Positions 40,901 through 45,319 of a DNA stretch of 45,319 bases are shown here, one piece after another. Position numbers and translations under genes: made by a program. The stretch comes from Halorubrum sp. 48-1-W. Lineage in GTDB: Archaea > Halobacteriota > Halobacteria > Halobacteriales > Haloferacaceae. A model generated the notes under the pieces. The model saw only the letters and a program-made list of their open reading frames with translations, searched no databases and had not been told where the DNA came from. The stretch lies in NCBI RefSeq assembly GCF_003287355.1, contig NZ_QMIM01000027.1, positions 1-45,319 of the forward strand, given 5' to 3'. Within the stretch, counting starts at the first letter, position 1. Each line of letters opens with the position of its first letter.

Positions 40901-42684
40901 ACGTGAAACAGGTCGCCTCCGGCCGCTTCGGCGTCACCGCCGAGTACCTCGCGAGCGCCGACGAGCTCCAAATAAAGATGGCGCAGGGGTCGAAGCCCGG
41001 CGAGGGGGGCCACCTCCCCGGCGAGAAGGTCAACGAGATGATCGCGCACGTCCGGTGTTCCACCCCCGGGGTCGGGCTCATCTCCCCGCCACCGCAACAC
41101 GACATCTACTCGATCGAAGACCTGAAACAGCTCATCTTCGATCTGAAGGCGGCGAACCCCTCCGCCGACGTCAACGTGAAACTCGTCTCGGAGGCCGGGA
41201 TCGGTACCATCGCGGCGGGCGTCGCGAAGGCGAACGCCGACGTGGTCCACGTCTCGGGGCACTCCGGGGGGACGGGGGCGTCGCCGAAGACGTCGATCAA
41301 GAACGCGGGGCTCCCCTGGGAGCTCGGGCTCGCGGAGGCGAACCAGATGCTACGCGCGACCGGCCTGCGCGACCGCATCCGCGTCGCTGCCGACGGCGGG
41401 TTGAAGACGGGTCGCGACGTGGCCGTCGCGGCCGCGCTCGGCGCGGAGGAGTACGTCTTCGGGACCGCCTCGCTCGTCACCTCCGGCTGCGTGATGGCCC
41501 GGCAGTGCCACGAGAACACGTGTCCGGTCGGCGTCGCCACCCAGCGCGAGGACCTCCGCCAGCGCTTCCCCGGCCAGCCGGACCACGTGATCAACTACAT
41601 GACGTTCATCGCCCAGGAGCTACGCGAGCTCATGGCCGAGCTGGGGTTCACCGACCTCGAGGCGTTCATCGGTCGGCCCGACCTCCTCGTCCAGCGCGAG
41701 ACCGACCACGAGAAGGCGAAACACCTCGACCTCTCGGCGGTGATCGCCGACCCCGCCGGCGACTCCCGAACCAAGACTCGCGCGCAGGCGCATCCGGGCA
41801 TCGAGGAGCTGCTCGACTGGGACCTGATCGAGGAGGCGTCGCCCGCCATCGAAGAGGGCACGCCGGTCGCGCTCACCCGCGATATCGACAACGTCGACCG
41901 CGCGGTCGGCGCGACCCTCTCGAACCGGGTCGTCTCCGCACACGGCGGCGAGGGACTCCCGGACGACACCGTCACCTGCCGGTTCGACGGGCACGCCGGC
42001 CAGAGCTTCGGCGCGTTCCTCGCGCGTGGGATCACGATGGAGTTGACCGGCGCGACCAACGACTACGTCGGCAAGGGCCTCTCCGGCGGGCGGATCGTGG
42101 TCTCGACGCCGGAGGACGCGAGCTACGACCCGGCCGAAAACGTCGTCGCGGGCAACGTCTGTCTGTACGGCGCGACCGCGGGCGAGACCTACGTCAACGG
42201 GGTCGCCGGCGAGCGGTTCGGCGTCCGCAACTCGGGCGTCTACGCGGTCGTCGAGGGCGTCGGCGACCACGGCTGTGAGTACATGACCGGCGGCGTCGTC
42301 GCCGTGCTCGGCGATACCGGCCGCAACTTCGCAGCCGGCATGTCCGGCGGCGTCGCGTACGTCTACGACCCCGACGACCGGCTCGCGGAGCGGCTCAACC
42401 GCGGGATGGTGTCGCTCTCGGCCGATCTCGACGCCAGCGACGAACGGATGCTCCGCCGGCTCGTCGAGAACCACCGCGCGTACACCGACAGCGACCGCGC
42501 CGACGAGCTACTCGACGACTGGGAAGCTACGCTCTCGGACTTCGTCCGCGTCTTCCCCGACGCCTACGCCGACGTGATCGCCGAGGGGACGGGCACTGAC
42601 GTGCGCGAGGAGCCCCCCGCGTCCGCCGACGCCACGCCCGAGGTTGTCGGCGACGCGGCCGAGCAGGTCTCGGGCGACGACTGA
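37978..42684 (+). CDS. gltB: Glutamate synthase, large subunit
   Basis: A 1568-residue glutamate synthase that makes two glutamates from glutamine and 2-oxoglutarate. The class II amidotransferase domain begins at C32 (NCGIGGVIDLDG), after a 31-residue leader that would be removed to free the N-terminal Cys. The central and FMN domains follow (FSTAAMSLGSLSPEAHENNA, KMAQGSKPGEGGHLPGEK, HVSGHSGGTGASPKTSIKNA). The 3Fe-4S cluster cysteines are C1171, C1177 and C1182 (CVMARQCHENTC). The C-terminal beta-helix repeats (GxxxG, around 1340-1490) are complete. Residues 479-521 form a low-complexity acidic insert between the first two domains. No small subunit (gltD) gene is next to it, as in ferredoxin-dependent or archaeal types. 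Confidence 0.95.
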   Translation: MTKSRSTTPDGEGTGDGRGAGLASPTADRSNCGIGGVIDLDGSPEHDTVRDAVRLLENLEHRGTTGAEENTGDGAGIMVARPDEFFEAVVDADLPEEYAVGSVFMPPDPGVQAEIHDVIAEVLSVYGLEVLAWRDVPTDNDDLGETARESEPHVAQVFVAPVEGAGLAERFTDPSADPDADPDRLGFDRALYTARREIENVVSDVDGSGRFYVCSFDRQRVVYKGLLKGSQLADYYPDLKDERFASHVALVHARFSTNTLGAWHLAHPYRNVVHNGEFNTIRGNVNWMRARENDLDHPAFGAELETVRPVIDDPNQSDTASLDNAVELLLQTGRDLPHVLRMLVPEAFRDDDLMADERTDFYDYHASLVEPWDGPALVIGFDGDRVAGVLDRNGLRPCRYEVTTDNRLVVGSEVGALPTDAANVTRRGRLQPGEIFVADPEEGRIVPDDEVFDELTDEKYGEWVDEAQVELDELVDEGAEATTDLDATADAGATPDAEATADIDPTAESTTDADPTDDDPGVRAYQAAFGYTTDSLNHLVEPMAEAGKDPVGSMGDDTPLSVLADVDRPLFTYFKQLFAQVSNPPIDYIREELVTSLESRIGNQRNLLAETPEHARQIVADSPVLSDAETATLKGLDGDSGFSAETVDVTYGRDTSLTDAVTRIRREASDAIEAGADVVVLSDRAVGPDRLAVPSLLVTGAVHHHLVRNGLRNRAGLVVESGEPHEVHHLATLVGYGADAVDPYLAYASIADVVAGPDGADETEAIAAYRGALEDGLLKTMAKMGISTVESYQGAQIFEAVGLDSELVGEFFEGTEIRTEGIGIEVIEDDLRTRHAMAFGVDPELETVGEYENRSSGVHHGWNPQTVGTLQKAVRSGDYGEYGEFAELVNDQSETLQTLRGLLEFDSDRDPVPIEEVEPVESIVERFSTAAMSLGSLSPEAHENNAIAMNRLGAKSNTGEGGEPPERFDTEKECNVKQVASGRFGVTAEYLASADELQIKMAQGSKPGEGGHLPGEKVNEMIAHVRCSTPGVGLISPPPQHDIYSIEDLKQLIFDLKAANPSADVNVKLVSEAGIGTIAAGVAKANADVVHVSGHSGGTGASPKTSIKNAGLPWELGLAEANQMLRATGLRDRIRVAADGGLKTGRDVAVAAALGAEEYVFGTASLVTSGCVMARQCHENTCPVGVATQREDLRQRFPGQPDHVINYMTFIAQELRELMAELGFTDLEAFIGRPDLLVQRETDHEKAKHLDLSAVIADPAGDSRTKTRAQAHPGIEELLDWDLIEEASPAIEEGTPVALTRDIDNVDRAVGATLSNRVVSAHGGEGLPDDTVTCRFDGHAGQSFGAFLARGITMELTGATNDYVGKGLSGGRIVVSTPEDASYDPAENVVAGNVCLYGATAGETYVNGVAGERFGVRNSGVYAVVEGVGDHGCEYMTGGVVAVLGDTGRNFAAGMSGGVAYVYDPDDRLAERLNRGMVSLSADLDASDERMLRRLVENHRAYTDSDRADELLDDWEATLSDFVRVFPDAYADVIAEGTGTDVREEPPASADATPEVVGDAAEQVSGDD

Positions 42685-42700
42685 GTCGGCGGATATCTCC

Positions 42701-42715
42701 TTCTTCATTTTTTCT
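42701..42715 (+). terminator. T-run terminator after gltB
   Basis: TTCTTCATTTTTTCT with a six-base T run, 24 bases after the gltB stop, fits archaeal oligo-T termination. Confidence 0.55.
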
Positions 42716-43062
42716 CGTCCAGATCCGTAGGAATCCTCGGATGGCGATGCGTTTTGATCCGACTGAAATCAACATATAGCGCCCGTTGTTCGTACAATCG
42801 TGAGCGTCTCTCTATCACACGCTCAATATTGGCGAATTAATAGAACGGATTATTCTCCGTTACACTCTTGCCATCCATCGAAGAGATGTTCATTTTGTCG
42901 CCAGAGTTGGGGTTTGAGGAATGAACGGGTGATGACGGCGTTGACGAATCGCGGAGCGACTCGTTCGCGCACCAGAAATCAAAGATTTCTGGAGACGCTG
43001 TATCCCTTCCCTACTCGCTCCCTTCGGTCGCTTCTTGAGGAACGGAACTTAGCGCCTACAAA
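42716..43062. other. Gene-free stretch with a palindromic intergenic repeat
   Basis: No supported gene. At 42972-42992 is a perfect hairpin CCAGAAATC-AAA-GATTTCTGG flanked by CTCGTTCGCG and CGCTCCCTTCGGTCGCTTC-type arms, a style of dispersed palindrome common between genes in haloarchaea. The open plus-strand frame at 42800-43069 shows no known domain. Confidence 0.5.
42972..42992 (+). repeat. Palindromic hairpin element
   Basis: Nine-base perfect stem CCAGAAATC / GATTTCTGG with loop AAA. Probably a member of a dispersed haloarchaeal palindrome family; that family membership is from general impression. Confidence 0.6.
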
Positions 43063-43093
43063 CTGTTAATACGCGCCGGGCGAACCCTCCGTC

Positions 43094-43618
43094 GTGGACG
43101 AACTCGTCGTGCGCACCGAGGTGTACGCCGACCCGGAGACGGTGTACGAGTTCCTGCTGGACTTCCCGGGGTACGCGCACTACTCCGAGTACCTCCGGGA
43201 GGTCCGAACGCTCGCGGGCGACGGCGGCCCGGGGACCCGCTACGCGCTCACGTTCGCCTGGTGGAAGCTCACCTACACCGCCCGCTCGGAGGTGACCGGC
43301 GTCGAGCCGCCGGAGCGTATCGACTGGGAGATCACGAAGGACATCGACGCGGGCGGCTGCTGGCGGGTAACGCCGTGCGGGGACGACGACGCGCAGACGA
43401 GGTGTGGGGTCGCCCTGGAGGTCGAGTTCGACCCCGGATCCGCCAGCTCGGACGCGCTCGACCTCCCGCGGCTCGTCTCGTTCGACTGGGTACTGGAGAA
43501 GGCGGTCCCGCTCATTCGGGGCGAGGCCGAGCGGGTTGTCGAGCGGGCGGTACGGGACCTGGAGGGGTCGACGCGGGACGTCGACCTCGAGGTGTACGTC
43601 GACTCCGACCGGGTCTGA
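43094..43618 (+). CDS. SRPBCC (START-like) family protein
   Basis: A 174-residue helix-grip protein: LVVRTEVYADPETVYEFLLD, FPGYAHYSEYLREVRTL, then ALTFAWWKLTYTARSEVTGV and a last long helix WVLEKAVPLIRGEAERVVER. This is the polyketide cyclase/RatA-like SRPBCC fold, which holds a hydrophobic ligand; the ligand is unknown. It begins with GTG at 43094; a TATA-like GTTAATAC lies 24-31 bases before it. It is 65 bases before the tRNA gene. Confidence 0.83.
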   Translation: MDELVVRTEVYADPETVYEFLLDFPGYAHYSEYLREVRTLAGDGGPGTRYALTFAWWKLTYTARSEVTGVEPPERIDWEITKDIDAGGCWRVTPCGDDDAQTRCGVALEVEFDPGSASSDALDLPRLVSFDWVLEKAVPLIRGEAERVVERAVRDLEGSTRDVDLEVYVDSDRV

Positions 43619-43683
43619 GCCCGGGGCGGTCCGTGATTCGAAGCCCTTAAGATATTCACCGGGGAACGGTTGGACGCGTACGA

Positions 43684-43755
43684 GGGCTCGTAGATCAGTG
43701 GTAGATCATCCCCCTGGCACGGGGAAGGCCCGGGGTTCAAATCCCCGCGAGTCCA
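43684..43755 (+). tRNA. tRNA-Ala (anticodon GGC)
   Basis: A 72-base tRNA without encoded CCA. Acceptor stem GGGCTCG pairs with CGAGTCC, including the G3-U70 wobble pair that identifies alanine tRNAs; discriminator base A. D arm TAGATCAGTGGTAGA; anticodon stem TCCCC / GGGGA with loop CTGGCAC, anticodon GGC; T arm CCGGGGTTCAAATCCCCG with the usual TTCAAAT. No intron. Confidence 0.95.
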
Positions 43756-43815
43756 CTCGACTCACTTCGTTCGTCTCATTCCCTCGCTTGGTCCCGTTCG
43801 CTTCGCTCACGGGAC

Positions 43816-43828
43816 CCCCGCGAGTCCA
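43816..43828 (+). repeat. Duplicate of the tRNA-Ala 3' end (att-like)
   Basis: CCCCGCGAGTCCA repeats bases 43743-43755 exactly, 73 bases downstream. Between them is a hairpin (GGTCCCGT...ACGGGACC, about 43791-43815). Such tRNA 3'-end duplicates mark integration sites of haloarchaeal proviruses and plasmids. No integrase gene is nearby in the window. Confidence 0.6.
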
Positions 43829-43907
43829 TCCCGACTCCTCCGTTGTACCGGTTTTTCACAAACACACAGTAGATATATCGACGAATCCACTGAAATACAC
43901 CTTGGGG

Positions 43908-44132
43908 GTGGAAGACATAATCGAGGACCGTCTCGAAACTGAGAAAGAGATTCTAGCGGGCATGGAAAACGATCTTGAAGATATGGTGGATGGGACGTGC
44001 GAGTTCTGTGGCCGCCCCTACTACGAAGACTACCTAGTCCCGACTAGCAATGATCTTAAACATCCTCTCGGACAAGTATCGGGGAGCCTCTGTATTTCCT
44101 GTTGGCGCAAACGTAACGACCTACCGAGGTAA
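43908..44132 (+). CDS. Small zinc-binding protein, unknown
   Basis: A 74-residue protein with two CxxC pairs: GTCEFCGRPYYEDYLVPTS (C32/C35) and GSLCISCWRKRNDLPR, spaced as one treble-clef or HNH-like zinc site, preceded by an acidic helix (EDIIEDRLETEKEILAGMEN). The GTG at 43908 is used; a TTG at 43902 is possible. TATA-like AGATATAT lies at about 43871-43878. It is downstream of the tRNA repeat, so may belong to an integrated element. Confidence 0.6.
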   Translation: MEDIIEDRLETEKEILAGMENDLEDMVDGTCEFCGRPYYEDYLVPTSNDLKHPLGQVSGSLCISCWRKRNDLPR

Positions 44133-44139
44133 GATCCGG

Positions 44140-44810
44140 GTGATGTGAAGTGAGGAACACTTGGTAAAACTACGTATCGAAGAGGGTGCCATAGACCTCC
44201 TCTCATACCGCGATGATCGTGCTTCCCGATTGCCTCCGGGTTGTAGTTGGTGATAACGACGACGAAGGGGAAGCCACAGGGGAGAAAATACTTCTGCCCA
44301 TGTGTGGACGTAGCCTCGGGTGTGCGTAGGCCCGAGGCCGCAGTCTTTCACCGATTCGTTGGTTCGTCCGGCGCCTGTACGACGATTGTACGTCTCATCC
44401 ATCGTGGGCTGCTTCAGCTGAACATCCTCGCTGTGTTGTTCGATACGGTCTTCGCCCCTGTACTCGATAGTTGAATCAATACAGTAGGTCAACTCAAGCA
44501 GGCCGCGGCGCGCGACCTGCTCAAAAAATGGTTGAACACCTCATCAATGAATTGTTCAAGCTCTTGTATCCGTTCTGTCTGCGCGGCCATGAACACGTCG
44601 AATAGTTGGGAAACTCGAAGGAGAGGAGCTCGAACAGCGCTAGCGTCTCGGTCTCCACGACAGATATAAACGAGTCTATCGAAGGATTGTGTTAAAACGT
44701 CGCTACATCCATGTACCTCGGGGTTCACCCTGTTCTTTGGTGTGCTAATCGTTCTATGACACCATCTACAAATAACCAAAATAATCGGACATACGTTCAT
44801 CTCAGGCACT
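44140..44810 (-). pseudogene. Decayed transposase
   Basis: Minus-strand coding blocks in different frames line up as one protein. RIQELEQFIDEVFNHF in one frame passes to FEQVARRGLLELTYCIDSTI, then EDVQLKQPTMDETYNRRTGA and GRTNESVKDCGLG in a second, then HGQKYFLPCGFPFVVVITNY in a third. The YNRRTxxERTxxxVKxxxGLG pattern near the end is the typical last region (DDE-type) of haloarchaeal IS transposases. At least two frameshifts. No terminal inverted repeats were found. The exact IS family is not recognised. Confidence 0.6.
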
Positions 44811-44901
44811 CCTTGATAATATTCAGGGATTGGTTACGACTTGAGCTGTAATATCGGGCAGTGGAATACTTTATCATACCCCATTCATCTGAGGAGTGTC
44901 A

Positions 44902-45294
44902 ATGAAAGGGAAAAAGCTCTTTTTTGTACTCGGAGCAACTAGCGGGGGTACTGCCATTGTCGGGTCAGGGGCGTTTAGTAGCATACAGGCTGAAAGGGGC
45001 GTCTCTGTGGAGGTCGTCGGTGACGAGTCGGCGCTGCTTACACTGGAACCGACCGACGGACCAAACGGAAAGGACGCGTCGATCGGCGGCGACGGGATGC
45101 TCGAAGTACAGGTTTGTGAGGAGAACGATCGTGTCGAGGGTTCGGGGGTCTATCCCAACTCGTGGTATGATCTCGGGAAAGTATACGAGATCACGAATCA
45201 GGGGACACAATCGGTCGGTGTGTGGATCGAACACGATTCTGAGTACATCACGTTTGAAACGAACGGCTCTGGTGAATCGCCAGAAGGCGTTTGA
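44902..45294 (+). CDS. DUF1102-type secreted protein, possibly frameshifted near end
   Basis: A 130-residue protein: a Lys-rich start and hydrophobic segment (FFVLGATSGGTAIVGSGAFS, 7-26) as an export signal, then the mature AERGVSVEVVGDESALLTLE with PTDGPNG, and YEITNQGTQSVGVWIEHDSE. This is the usual DUF1102 pattern, haloarchaeal secreted beta-sandwich proteins. GAGGAG at 44891-44896 is a good ribosome binding site for the ATG at 44902; an overlapping GTG at 44896 is less likely. Family members are normally longer. In the next frame AFDFTGLRLA follows the stop position, so a one-base change near 45285 could have shortened it. The window ends soon after. Confidence 0.72.
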   Translation: MKGKKLFFVLGATSGGTAIVGSGAFSSIQAERGVSVEVVGDESALLTLEPTDGPNGKDASIGGDGMLEVQVCEENDRVEGSGVYPNSWYDLGKVYEITNQGTQSVGVWIEHDSEYITFETNGSGESPEGV

Positions 45295-45319
45295 TTTCAC
45301 TGGTTTACGGCTCGCTTGA

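Noticed and set aside
42800-43069. 89-residue plus-strand frame before the SRPBCC gene
   Set aside because: No domain, crosses the palindromic hairpin and has a GTG start in AT-rich DNA; more likely noncoding or an old element end.

Overview
The window reads as DNA from a halophilic archaeon (class Halobacteria). Proteins are acidic and GC-rich, many genes have a TATA-like box 24-30 bases before the start codon (leaderless transcripts), and there are an Orc1/Cdc6 initiator with origin recognition boxes, a PGF-CTERM surface protein, a HEWD-type small protein and several haloarchaeal families. A Halorubrum-like genus is likely, but that is inference from composition and gene style.

Left part (1-6 kb): a toxin-antitoxin island running into a replication origin. 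An orc gene fragment at the left edge copies part of the intact orc gene at 4392-5615 almost exactly. Between them are an AbrB/VapC pair, a winged-helix gene with a lost partner, an MntA/HepT pair whose HepT is broken by a one-base deletion, and a Doc/Fic protein. Three same-strand remnants of an NDP-sugar epimerase 3' end alternate with these modules. Seven copies of a 24-bp origin box lie in two inverted sets on either side of orc.

Middle (6-22 kb): a surface-glycan locus. It holds three glycosyltransferases, a polytopic membrane protein, a CapK-like adenylate-forming enzyme, a complete dTDP-rhamnose set (RfbC, RfbA, RfbD, RfbB), a sulfatase-fold enzyme, a nitroreductase-fold protein, a polysaccharide pyruvyl transferase and a Wzx-like flippase. 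AT-rich blocks (about 10.2-12.7 kb and 16.05-18.25 kb) are set in GC-rich DNA; one boundary falls inside rfbB. This suggests a variable locus reworked by gene exchange.

Next (22-28 kb): a second defence/toxin island. It has an intact DUF433/DUF5615 pair facing a decayed pair, remnants of a DUF3368 protein, a sugar nucleotidyltransferase in permuted order and a metallo-beta-lactamase-fold protein, then a DUF234-type ATPase and a DUF7342/TumE-like pair.

Right part (28-45 kb): mostly ordinary chromosome. It contains a DUF457 membrane hydrolase operon, an NDP-sugar epimerase, a DUF4330 protein, a membrane protein, UppP, a 1265-residue sortase-type surface protein with an AT-rich N-terminal half, a HEWD protein, glutamate synthase (gltB), an SRPBCC protein and tRNA-Ala(GGC). 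A duplicate of the tRNA 3' end follows, then a small zinc protein, a decayed transposase and a DUF1102 secreted protein at the right edge. The glycan genes, UppP and the sequon-rich surface protein plausibly work together in building and displaying cell-surface glycoprotein.
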